Assembly (NCBI RefSeq): GCF_042649685.1
Contig: NZ_JBHRZT010000011.1
Coordinates: forward strand, 1 to 15,416
From: Bacillus_BA songklensis
GTDB lineage: Bacteria; Bacillota; Bacilli; Bacillales; Bacillaceae_H
Reading direction: 5' to 3'
DNA: 15,416 bases
Shown here: positions 1 through 6,197 of the stretch, one piece after another
Position numbering within the stretch: the first letter of the stretch is position 1
How the letters are laid out: each line of letters begins with the position of its first letter
Notes under the pieces: generated by a model
What the model was told of the DNA's origin: nothing
Databases searched by the model: none
What the model saw: the letters and a program-made list of their open reading frames with translations, nothing else
Translations under genes and position numbers: made by a program

Positions 1-216
1 TTTCCATACTGAATACCATCCCTTTTCTAGATTGATAGTATTAGTATGTCCAAGATTTAGAGATTAGTTTCAAGTCAGCTGAAATTTTTGCACCAGAACC
101 TCATTCTGTGAACTAGGTTTATAAAACATAAGCAATACAACTATCAAGGATTTTTTACATCTTCTTTGAATATATAGATGGTATATATTGTAATGAAACA
201 AAAGGGGGGGATTGCT

Positions 217-711
217 TTGAATGTTTTCCAAATACTATTAATTATTCATATCATATTCGGAATAATATGCCTATTTTCGGGTGCAATATCTATGTTCGCC
301 AAAAAGAGAAAGGGTACTCATACAAAATGGGGTGAACTTTACCATGCATCTTACGTTGTAATATTTATTACCGCAATCATCCTGTCAATTTTGCGATGGG
401 AAGAAATCGCCTATTTGTTTTATGTGGCCCTTTTTTCTTACTCATTTGCGATTTATGGTTACCTTGCATGTAAAAGACGTTGGAAAAATTGGATGCATCA
501 TCACATTAGAGGTATGCTAGGTTCTTATATCGGTGCTGTAACAGCCCTCTTAGTTAATGTAGGGGATATGATTCCTCTATTTAACCTGCTTCCAAAACTA
601 TGGTTTTGGTTTCTACCTACCATTGTTGGAGCTCCTTTAATTTATATGGTGGGGCTTAGGTTCAGAAGAAATAAAATATCTAATGATAAAAAACATAATA
701 ATGCTCTTTGA
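217..711 (+). CDS. Small multi-pass membrane protein, DUF2306-like
   Basis: This encodes an integral membrane protein of about 164 residues with roughly five hydrophobic segments, a basic loop near residues 26-34 (AKKRKGTHTKWG) and a short basic, hydrophilic C-tail. A His-rich stretch (WMHHHIRGM) precedes the segment LGSYIGAVTALLVN; this His/Trp pattern followed by a membrane helix recalls the DUF2306 family of predicted membrane proteins, whose function is unknown. I chose the TTG at 217 because a run of seven G (204-210) sits six bases upstream. The in-frame ATG at 178 and 193 lack a ribosome binding site, and starting there would translate the Shine-Dalgarno run as lysine-glycine-glycine. 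No neighbour appears co-transcribed; the next gene in this direction is over 500 bases away, beyond a terminator. The family assignment is tentative, but that the gene is real and membrane-bound is well supported. Confidence 0.7.
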   Translation: MNVFQILLIIHIIFGIICLFSGAISMFAKKRKGTHTKWGELYHASYVVIFITAIILSILRWEEIAYLFYVALFSYSFAIYGYLACKRRWKNWMHHHIRGMLGSYIGAVTALLVNVGDMIPLFNLLPKLWFWFLPTIVGAPLIYMVGLRFRRNKISNDKKHNNAL

Positions 712-1240
712 AATTATTCGCATTTGATAGAGTCATTGTATTATTGCGCTTTGTCAAATCTTTTTCGCTTGATAAGATATAATTTAGAACTAAAAAAGCA
801 AAATGCACTAACAGTTTGTTCCATAAGTCATTCCAAATCATTGGTTCAGATGCAAACCTCAAATTTTGTCAAAATATAAATAAAAATATAAGGATAGTAC
901 CGAATTTTTTATTCCGAATAAAAATTGCCCATTGAATTGGGAATATTCATAGCGGTTTAGCTGTCTGAGTCTTTTTGCAGCAGAACTAGATAACTTATGT
1001 AACCCTCTCTTGTTTCAAGAGAGGGTTTTTTAGGGTCGTTGTTCTTCAGCTAATGGGGGATTGAGTTTAAGAACGGGTTTACTGCGACAATCCCTTTTTT
1101 ATTGAGCCAACGGGGAAGCTTAATTGAAATAGAAAAATGAAATTAAACCCTGTAATAAAGAAGGTTTGTTAACTATATAACTATACTAGAGATTATTCTG
1201 TTAAAGTGTTATTGAAAAGAGTTCGAGGAGGGAATTACGT
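712..1240. other. Intergenic region without a recognised gene
   Basis: Apart from the terminator at 1001-1031 I see no gene. An AT-rich imperfect inverted repeat lies around 901-926 (AATTTTTTATTC against GAATAAAAATT). A second hairpin pairs GGGATTG (1057-1063) with CAATCCC (1088-1094) over a 24-base loop and is followed by six T; it could be a weak terminator. The short reading frames here have no ribosome binding sites. Confidence 0.5.
1001..1031 (+). terminator. Rho-independent terminator
   Basis: A perfect 12-bp stem (AACCCTCTCTTG pairing with CAAGAGAGGGTT) around a three-base loop runs directly into a T tract. It is well formed for + strand transcription and probably ends the transcript of the DUF2306-like gene, although it lies about 290 bases after the stop codon. 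Confidence 0.8.
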
Positions 1241-1858
1241 ATTAAAATAATTAATAAAACGCCTACGGTCAATGAACAAAAACACATTGGGTTAATCAAT
1301 AATGGATGGGTACAAATTAAAGAACCAAAAACTATTGGAGCTACTATTATGATGTCAACGCCCTTAATGATAATAAATGCTTTAATTACAATAGGAATAA
1401 TTAATATTTTCTCTAATTTTTCTATAAAGGACTTTGGAGTTACATCACAATCAATATCCATCACAATACATTTAGGCTTTATTATTTGGTTTATCTTACT
1501 ATTAATTGTTCACGAACTATTACATTTATTATTTATTCCGAACTTTTCTCAATCAAAAAATACATTTATAGGATTAACGCTATTTGGGGGCTACGTGTAT
1601 ACCGAAGATGAATTATCAAAATCAAGATATATTATGATCACTATTGCTCCTTTTGTTATAATTTCAATAATAATGCCCATAACACTAGCTGCTTTTGGAT
1701 TATTAACTCCCTTAATGAAGTTTTTAATATTAGTAAACTCTATGGCATCGTCGGTAGATATACTTAATTTCCTCCTAATATTATTCCAAATACCTCGTAA
1801 TGCAATAATAAAGAGTAATGGAACAAAAACTTATTGGAAATTGAATAAATCTTATTAA
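1241..1858 (+). CDS. DUF3267-type membrane protein with HExxH motif (putative metalloprotease), probable ATT start
   Basis: The protein has at least four hydrophobic segments and a HELLH motif in the second one (IVHELLHLLFIP). This is the HExxH zinc-binding signature of DUF3267 proteins, a family of predicted membrane-embedded metalloproteases. The substrate is unknown. The first ATG is at 1349, but the frame stays open upstream to a stop at 1202, and the upstream segment (INNGWVQIKEPK) reads like a soluble N-terminus preceding the first membrane helix. A strong GAGGAGGG at 1225-1232 has no downstream ATG, GTG or TTG in frame; eight bases after it is ATT at 1241. An ATT start gives 205 residues, near the usual family length of about 200, whereas 1349 gives 169. 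The alternative is a start at 1349 or 1352, which has no ribosome binding site. The extent is therefore less certain than the family. Confidence 0.65.
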   Translation: MKIINKTPTVNEQKHIGLINNGWVQIKEPKTIGATIMMSTPLMIINALITIGIINIFSNFSIKDFGVTSQSISITIHLGFIIWFILLLIVHELLHLLFIPNFSQSKNTFIGLTLFGGYVYTEDELSKSRYIMITIAPFVIISIIMPITLAAFGLLTPLMKFLILVNSMASSVDILNFLLILFQIPRNAIIKSNGTKTYWKLNKSY

Positions 1859-1958
1859 GCTAATAGGAGCATTAGTTCCAGAATAACTAAATAAAAATTT
1901 AATCTACCAATGTAATAAACATTATGTTGCTTTTTAGATGCCCAATTTACATTCATAG

Positions 1959-2081
1959 CGTTCGTAAAAGTATACTTTTACGAACGGGTTATTTTAGCCC
2001 GAAAAGGGCTGTTTTTTTCGTTCGTTTAAGTTTAAAAATCGTTTACAAACGTCCGTCATTTTTTAACCACGTTTACGAACG
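1959..2081. other. Array of inverted 12-bp repeats resembling a serine-resolvase res site
   Basis: A perfect 28-bp palindrome (1959-1986) is made of CGTTCGTAAAAG, a central TATA and the inverted copy CTTTTACGAACG. Further half-sites follow: CGTTCGTTTAAG (2019-2030) facing CGTTTACAAACG (2040-2051), together a 33-bp site, and CGTTTACGAACG (2070-2081) with a degenerate partner just upstream. A 28-bp site I with an AT centre, a 33/34-bp site II and a shorter site III is the architecture known for Tn3/gamma-delta type res sites. The small hairpin AGCCC/GGGCT at 1996-2010 followed by seven T lies between the first and second sites and may be a weak terminator. No recombinase gene is adjacent; the nearest is at 7283. 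Confidence 0.55.
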
Positions 2082-2158
2082 TTTTTTGACAGAATGGGTG
2101 TCACTTTGACCGATAATTTGCGTATATTTTAAGTGTTATTTTGCACATCCAACTTTAA

Positions 2159-2197
2159 AAACCCAGCTATCTTCACATGAGAAGATTAGCTGGGTTT
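2159..2197. terminator. Strong hairpin, likely bidirectional terminator
   Basis: AAACCCAGCT pairs with AGCTGGGTTT, and after a single bulged T the stem continues with ATCTTC/GAAGAT around a six-base loop. The T tract is clearer on the - strand (GGGTTTTTAAAG) than on the + strand (GGGTTTCTTAATT). It could close a transcript coming leftward from the radical SAM gene through the miniature element. Confidence 0.6.
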
Positions 2198-2336
2198 CTT
2201 AATTATTTACATCCAATCATTTATAGAACTATTCGGATTCGCCTAGTTAAAAAGTGACTGCTCATTGTTCAGCAAACGCGCCCTATAATTGAATAACTAA
2301 TTGGCTGGTTTTATTGAAGGTCACCACAGCTATTAT

Positions 2337-2389
2337 GGGGTCTGTGTAGCAACGGGGACAAATCACGTATCAAGGTATTAGTGGACATT
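2337..2389 (+). repeat. Left terminal inverted repeat of the miniature element
   Basis: This is the outer end starting GGGGTCTGTG. The inner end contains a perfect match (2377-2388) to the complement of the Tn5401 TnpI-binding consensus. It is paired with 2475-2527. Confidence 0.7.
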
Positions 2390-2474
2390 ATTTCTCTCGC
2401 CACTATCCTATACCTTAGCGGACATAAAACAATAGTAAGACTTAAATAAAAGGTCGAGTAACCATGTTATCAAA

Positions 2475-2527
2475 AAACGTCCGCTAATGCTTATTCCGGT
2501 TTTTGGTTCGACTGCTACACAGACCCC
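2475..2527 (-). repeat. Right terminal inverted repeat of the miniature element
   Basis: This is the inverted counterpart of the left repeat. The outer 15 bases are identical, the middle 24-25 bases are divergent, and the inner TnpI-type 12-mer is conserved at 11 of 12 positions (2477-2488). Confidence 0.7.
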
Positions 2528-2556
2528 AATTTATAACATCATGAATGTTTTGTGCA

Positions 2557-3636
2557 TCAATTTGTAATTATTTCATGGACTTTGTCATACTTGGACATTT
2601 TAAAAGCTAGGCAACCACCCATGCATTTTCTCTTTAAAGCTGCCGGACAATCTATACAATCTTCAAAGGTAGGGATAGTATAAGCCATGCTGTCGAACTT
2701 TTGATAATAGTAGTCAATGACCTCTAAAGGTTCTTTAAAATCATCAATTTTCTTGACAAACTTACCAGAAAGTCCAAAACATCGCAAGATTGATAAGTCT
2801 GGGAGTATGTCTATAACAGGACTACAATTTGAGCCATCAAGTAAGTTGGTATTTGTTATACGTTTACAGTTTCCACAACTATCTTCATAAAGGTTAAAAG
2901 AATCCAAAAGTGTAACTTCTTCAGGAGTCAGTACACATAAAGGAATCTTATTACAGTCGAAAATTGGAACTGCGCCTAACTCTTTTAACCTTAAAAAGAA
3001 TTCTATCATAGTTGGCTTGACACTATAAAAATATTCTTTAGTTGCACTATCTGTTTTTTCTTCCGTGTTAGGAACAGCGATACTAGTTCTAATTTTTTTA
3101 ATGCCTGTCTCTTTAACCAAATCAATGATGTGTTCGTATTCAAATCCAGGCTCGTACATATTTAAACCTAAAGTTACTGTTCCAATCTCATTAACTGAAC
3201 TCAAGTAAGGAGGCAAAGCTGGCTGCTTAATATTTTCTTTCACCATATAAGTTATATTATCGTACATCCTTTTAAATTGCTTTTTTCCCATGATTTTTTC
3301 TGAATTGCAATTAATTAAAAGGTTAACATTCTGTCCCTCTATAATATCGTAATATTTATCTATATAAACGCCGTTTGTAAAAAGCATTATTGGAAGGTCT
3401 TTTTGTTTAGTGATTTTTAGAATTTCCTTAAATTCGGGGTGTAAAGTAGGCTCTCCTCCTAATATCCCTATCCGAGATGTCCCTATTTTAAGAGCAAATT
3501 CCAAAGATTTTTGGTAATTTTCTATAGTCATGTTGGAGGAAACCCTAAGGTTGTTATCATGTACATTAACATAATCGTTAGCGAAACAATATGGGCAATC
3601 TAAGTTGCATACCTTGTTGATCATAATATTTGACAC
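2557..3636 (-). CDS. Radical SAM/SPASM peptide-modifying enzyme
   Basis: This is a 359-residue radical SAM enzyme. The N-terminus carries CxxxCxxC (Cys10, Cys14, Cys17; VCNLDCPYCF), which binds the catalytic [4Fe-4S] cluster and S-adenosylmethionine, followed by the GGEPT motif at residues 60-64. The C-terminal part holds cysteines typical of a SPASM auxiliary-cluster domain: CGNC, NCSP and RCFG, then CIDC-x7-CMGGC (Cys327, 330, 338, 342). SPASM enzymes commonly modify ribosomal peptides, for example by thioether or carbon-carbon crosslinks. The start is GTG at 3636, with AAGGGGGAG about six bases upstream on the - strand. It is divergent from the Cys-repeat protein at 3933 and shares a 296-bp intergenic region with it, which makes that protein the likely substrate (inference). 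It could instead be an anaerobic sulfatase-maturase-like enzyme, but no sulfatase is nearby. Confidence 0.9.
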   Translation of the reverse strand: MSNIMINKVCNLDCPYCFANDYVNVHDNNLRVSSNMTIENYQKSLEFALKIGTSRIGILGGEPTLHPEFKEILKITKQKDLPIMLFTNGVYIDKYYDIIEGQNVNLLINCNSEKIMGKKQFKRMYDNITYMVKENIKQPALPPYLSSVNEIGTVTLGLNMYEPGFEYEHIIDLVKETGIKKIRTSIAVPNTEEKTDSATKEYFYSVKPTMIEFFLRLKELGAVPIFDCNKIPLCVLTPEEVTLLDSFNLYEDSCGNCKRITNTNLLDGSNCSPVIDILPDLSILRCFGLSGKFVKKIDDFKEPLEVIDYYYQKFDSMAYTIPTFEDCIDCPAALKRKCMGGCLAFKMSKYDKVHEIITN

Positions 3637-3932
3637 TATAACTCCCCCTTATTAAACCATCAATAAAGTTATTTTATGAAAATATGCAGCTTTTCAGAGA
3701 ACCTGTTCAACATCCTAGTTGTGTAAACTATTAATAGAGAAAATTTTTCTCTAATTTTAAATATACACCAAACAAAAGATTGATTGTTATAAAACTACAA
3801 AAATGTATATTTTTTACTATTTTATAAATAAACGGAGGTAATTGAAAAGTTTTTTTCGAATTAAATATGATGGAATGGTTTTAACTAACTATTCCGATTA
3901 GTAAGGTATTAATGAATAGGAGGGGTATATAA
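3637..3932. promoter_or_regulatory. Divergent control region between radical SAM gene and repeat protein
   Basis: A plausible sigma-A promoter for the + strand is TTGTTA (3784-3789), 16 bases, TATATT (3806-3811), giving a leader of more than 100 bases. A near-perfect palindrome TAGAGAAAA-T-TTTTCTCTA (3735-3753) lies between the two genes and could be an operator. In the + leader a hairpin pairs GGAATGGTT (3872-3880) with AACTATTCC (3887-3895), with one G-U pair. For the - strand gene the best candidate is TTGAAC/CATATT (plus-strand 3710-3681), which is weak. Confidence 0.4.
3842..3901 (+). CDS. Possible 19-residue leader ORF upstream of the repeat protein
   Basis: A TTG at 3842 follows GGAGG (3834-3838) and opens a 20-codon frame ending in TAG just before the ribosome binding site of the next gene. 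The predicted peptide is MKSFFRIKYDGMVLTNYSD. The last third of the frame forms the leader hairpin at 3872-3895, so translation could affect folding. The three-base gap between GGAGG and TTG is shorter than usual, which argues against efficient translation. This is speculative and may be chance. Confidence 0.2.
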   Translation: MKSFFRIKYDGMVLTNYSD

Positions 3933-4544
3933 TTGAAAAAAGAAAAGGAATTTCCAAGCCTTAGTGTAGACCTAGTTGATGCTGCTAAAAGGAGCGATGG
4001 ATTTCTCAGTAACCTGGACGTTAAAGTCTTAGAAGAAATTCAAGACAAGTATCTTAAGTTCTTATACTTATGTAAGACTTACCCTGATAAGCCTATCACT
4101 CCAACATACGAGGTAGATGAGATGTGGCATTTGCATATGTTACATCCACGTAACTACTATAACGACTGTATGGTTTATTTTGGGACTATCTTAGACCACA
4201 ATGCAGGGTTTGGAAAAGAAGAAGGGGAATACGAAGTTTTAATTGACATGTATGATGAGACTACAAATTTATGGAACAAAGAATTTGACCAAAACTTTTA
4301 TGAAGTTGAAATTGCACAAGAAATAAAATCATATTATGAGATCAAGAATAAATCATACCAGGAAGATCTAAAAACTTGCTATGGTGCTCCTTTAAAAGCT
4401 ACTAAAGAAGATCTAAAAACTTGCTATGGTGCTCCTTTAAAAGCTGCTAAAGAAGATCTAAAAACTTGTTACGGTGCTCCCTTAAAAGCTGCTAAAGAAG
4501 ATCTAAAAACTTGTTACGGTGCTCCTTTAAAAGCTGTTAAGTAA
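3933..4544 (+). CDS. GRDP-like domain protein with four C-terminal KTCYGAPLK repeats; candidate RiPP precursor
   Basis: This 203-residue protein starts at TTG, with AGGAGGGG (3918-3925) seven bases upstream. Residues 7 to about 120 resemble the GRDP-like (glycine-rich domain protein-like) family: the block EVDEMWHLHMLHPRNYYNDC (60-79) carries its W-H-x-H-x-L-H-P signature, here probably a structural or metal-binding fold. A linker (about 121-143) leads to four contiguous 15-residue repeats, EDLKTCYGAPLKA[TAV]K, at 144-203, each with one Cys (149, 164, 179, 194) in KTCYGAPLK, and the protein ends with the last repeat. A globular N-terminal domain followed by tandem Cys cores beside a radical SAM/SPASM gene and an exporter suggests a multi-core precursor whose N-domain acts as an oversized leader (inference). 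There is no signal peptide, and no obvious protease site apart from the Lys-rich repeat joints. It could instead be a structural repeat protein. Confidence 0.8.
   Translation: MKKEKEFPSLSVDLVDAAKRSDGFLSNLDVKVLEEIQDKYLKFLYLCKTYPDKPITPTYEVDEMWHLHMLHPRNYYNDCMVYFGTILDHNAGFGKEEGEYEVLIDMYDETTNLWNKEFDQNFYEVEIAQEIKSYYEIKNKSYQEDLKTCYGAPLKATKEDLKTCYGAPLKAAKEDLKTCYGAPLKAAKEDLKTCYGAPLKAVK
4362..4541 (+). repeat. Four in-frame 45-bp tandem repeats coding the Cys cores
   Basis: Four units of exactly 45 bp fill the 3' end of the gene up to the stop codon. Units 1 and 2 differ by one base, and units 3 and 4 share silent changes (TGT TAC for TGC TAT). Protein changes are confined to the residue before the last lysine of each unit (T, A, A, V). 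This indicates recent duplication under selection for the core. Confidence 0.95.
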
Positions 4545-4590
4545 CAAGTTCTAGTAACTAATTAATGACTATTAATCTATGTAATTGAGG

Positions 4591-4612
4591 TAGCCAGGGA
4601 TATCCCTGGCTA
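4591..4612 (+). promoter_or_regulatory. 22-bp perfect palindrome between repeat protein and exporter
   Basis: TAGCCAGGGAT is followed at once by its inverted copy ATCCCTGGCTA. There is no T tract afterwards, and the exporter's ribosome binding site (AAGAAGGAG) starts only about ten bases on. It may act as an RNA stem that reduces read-through or protects the upstream message, setting high precursor to low exporter levels, or as a protein-binding site. Confidence 0.6.
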
Positions 4613-4635
4613 TTTCAATAAGAAGGAGTATCATC

Positions 4636-5844
4636 ATGAAAAGAAATCAATCAGAAGATTTAATGATAATTACTAGTACATTAAACAATTTGGGAAATGC
4701 TATTACATGGACGGGACTACCTATCTTAGCACTGGAACTAACAGGTTCCTACATATTTACGGGGGTTCTATATTATACAGAGACAATTTCACGCATTTTA
4801 GTCACAATATTTGGTGGTAGTATAATTGATAAACTCTCAAAAAAACTTATTCTTAAGCTGTGTCTTCTAAGTAATTTCTTTCTCATGATACTTATCTACC
4901 TTGTAATATTAAACCATTTATTTTTTCTATTATTTCCATTTATGATAATTTCACAATCCTTAGGGGCATTAGCTTATCTTGCAGAAGATACATGGTACAA
5001 GCAAATTAATGAAAAACAAAATTTAGTTCAAAAAATAGGAAAATTAAATACCTATGTTATGACTACTAAAACTCTTGGTTTTACTTTAGGACCTCTAATA
5101 TTTGGATTATTAGGTACCCATGCCTTAATATTAGATGCTTTAACATTTTTGATTAGCTTCTATCTAGTTAAATTAATAAGTTATACTTCATTAAAAGGCA
5201 GTAGTAGACAAGGAACAGTCAATGACTTTTTATTTAGATATCGTAACATTTTATCTAACGGCCTAATCAATAAATATCTAATAGTCGCTGCTCTAGGTGG
5301 CATGATAACTCCAGTAATAACAAGTTTATCTATCTTTATTTTGAAAGATATCTATAATATATCGGATACTAATTTATCCTTGTTCTGGTTAGTAGCAGGC
5401 ATTGGAGCCGTTACTTCCAATTTTGCTATTTCAAGGTATAAAATGACTGATTTGTCCAATACAGTTTTATTATTATTAAGCGTTAGCTTAATTGTTGGAG
5501 GAATTTTCCTTATGACGATATCCCCTAACCCATTCATTTATATCATTGGCTTTACTCTGTTGACTCTGGGCAATCCTATCATAAACAATATGTTATCTTT
5601 CCAAGCTTTCAAATCCTCAGAAGGACAGGAAAAAGGTTCTGTCAATGGTTTAATGATTGGAATGTACGACATTGGAACTCTCATTTTTATGCCTCTATCT
5701 TGGAGTTTGCTTAATAAATTCGGTGTTACATGGACGTGTTTAACAATCCTAATAATTGCACTTGTAAGGATTCTTATTTTTTACTATCCTCTTAGAAATA
5801 TAACAATTGTGGAGAATAAAGAATCCATGAATTTAGATAAATGA
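4636..5844 (+). CDS. MFS transporter, likely exporter of the cassette product
   Basis: This 402-residue integral membrane protein has about 10-12 hydrophobic segments. A basic loop after the second helix (FGGSIIDKLSKK) fits motif A of the major facilitator superfamily (G-x3-D-x2-[KR]), and the overall layout resembles the macrolide/multidrug efflux branch (MefA/YvqJ-like). The ATG at 4636 has AAGAAGGAG seven bases upstream. It lies 91 bases after the repeat protein on the same strand and before a strong terminator, so it is probably in the same transcript. MFS proteins export small molecules, so if it belongs to the cassette the mature product may be a short processed peptide rather than the full protein. 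A self-immunity or unrelated drug-efflux role is possible. Confidence 0.85.
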   Translation: MKRNQSEDLMIITSTLNNLGNAITWTGLPILALELTGSYIFTGVLYYTETISRILVTIFGGSIIDKLSKKLILKLCLLSNFFLMILIYLVILNHLFFLLFPFMIISQSLGALAYLAEDTWYKQINEKQNLVQKIGKLNTYVMTTKTLGFTLGPLIFGLLGTHALILDALTFLISFYLVKLISYTSLKGSSRQGTVNDFLFRYRNILSNGLINKYLIVAALGGMITPVITSLSIFILKDIYNISDTNLSLFWLVAGIGAVTSNFAISRYKMTDLSNTVLLLLSVSLIVGGIFLMTISPNPFIYIIGFTLLTLGNPIINNMLSFQAFKSSEGQEKGSVNGLMIGMYDIGTLIFMPLSWSLLNKFGVTWTCLTILIIALVRILIFYYPLRNITIVENKESMNLDK

Positions 5845-5909
5845 AAGGAGATAAGCGGATAAACTAAAGTCTAACTAATGTATAAGGCAGAAAAGAAGAA
5901 TAAAAAAGT

Positions 5910-5945
5910 GGGTTGGGTACCTAAAACGGTACCTAACCCTTTTTT
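5910..5945 (+). terminator. Terminator closing the peptide cassette
   Basis: GGGTTGGGTACC pairs with GGTACCTAACCC (12 pairs including one G-U) around a six-base loop, then six T. It lies 65 bases after the MFS stop codon. Confidence 0.9.
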
Positions 5946-5973
5946 ATTGACATAGGAGAGTATAAGGAGTTTT

Positions 5974-6028
5974 TGATATCACTTACTGTGATATGCTAGG
6001 CAAAGCTCAATGAAACCGTGATATCATG
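5974..6028. repeat. Three copies of a GTGATATC-type motif
   Basis: TGATATCAC (5974-5982) faces GTGATAT (5988-5994) across five bases, forming an inverted repeat, and GTGATATCATG recurs at 6018-6028. The spacing suits a protein-binding site, but no promoter or gene follows on the + strand. Function unknown. Confidence 0.3.
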
Positions 6029-6051
6029 AAAAGGGGCTAGATGTCGACCTC

Positions 6052-6097
6052 GTGTCCACTGATTTTAGACTAGAATGTTCCCCTTGTGTCCGCTATA
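6052..6097. other. Two degenerate TnpI-type 12-mers
   Basis: GTGTCCACTGAT (6052-6063) and GTGTCCGCTATA (6086-6097) match the Tn5401 TnpI-binding consensus ATGTCCRCTAAY at 10 and 9 of 12 positions, in direct orientation. No GGGG-type terminus was found beside them. They may be the remains of a second Tn5401-like end or a coincidence. Confidence 0.3.
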
Positions 6098-6197
6098 CTG
6101 TCGATATGATGTTGACATGACTTTTCTTATTTTTACATGATAAATGTTCTTTTAAAGGTTAGTCACCATAACGCACGTTTTAGGAAGTAAATGTACG

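Larger units (their letters stand above)
2337..2527. mobile_element. Miniature Tn3-family element (Tn5401-like TIME/MITE)
   Basis: This is a 191-bp element bounded by inverted GGGGTCTGTGTAGCA (2337-2351) and TGCTACACAGACCCC (2513-2527). The GGGG start is typical of Tn3-family termini. After a divergent stretch the two ends match again at ATTAGTGGACAT (2377-2388) and ACGTCCGCTAAT (2477-2488), so each terminal repeat is about 53 bp. As I recall, Tn5401 of Bacillus thuringiensis has unusually long 53-bp ends and its TnpI tyrosine recombinase binds ATGTCCRCTAAY. The left copy matches that consensus exactly, and the right copy and an internal copy (2414-2425) match 11 of 12. There is no coding capacity. 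I see no clean 5-bp target duplication (ATTAT on the left, AATTT on the right), so it may be old or rearranged. It sits 29 bases beyond the 3' end of the radical SAM gene. Confidence 0.75.

Noticed and set aside
1201..1464. 87-residue - strand frame over the DUF3267 gene
   Set aside because: It is a shadow of the + strand membrane protein and has no supporting signals.
1924..2109. 61-residue + strand reading frame
   Set aside because: It is made of the inverted-repeat array and lacks a ribosome binding site; its openness follows from the repeats.
2332..2532. 5-bp target duplication around the miniature element
   Set aside because: Flanks ATTAT and AATTT do not match, so a clean insertion footprint cannot be claimed.
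4362..4541. CRISPR-like regular repeats
   Set aside because: The 45-bp units are contiguous with no spacers and are in frame within a coding sequence.
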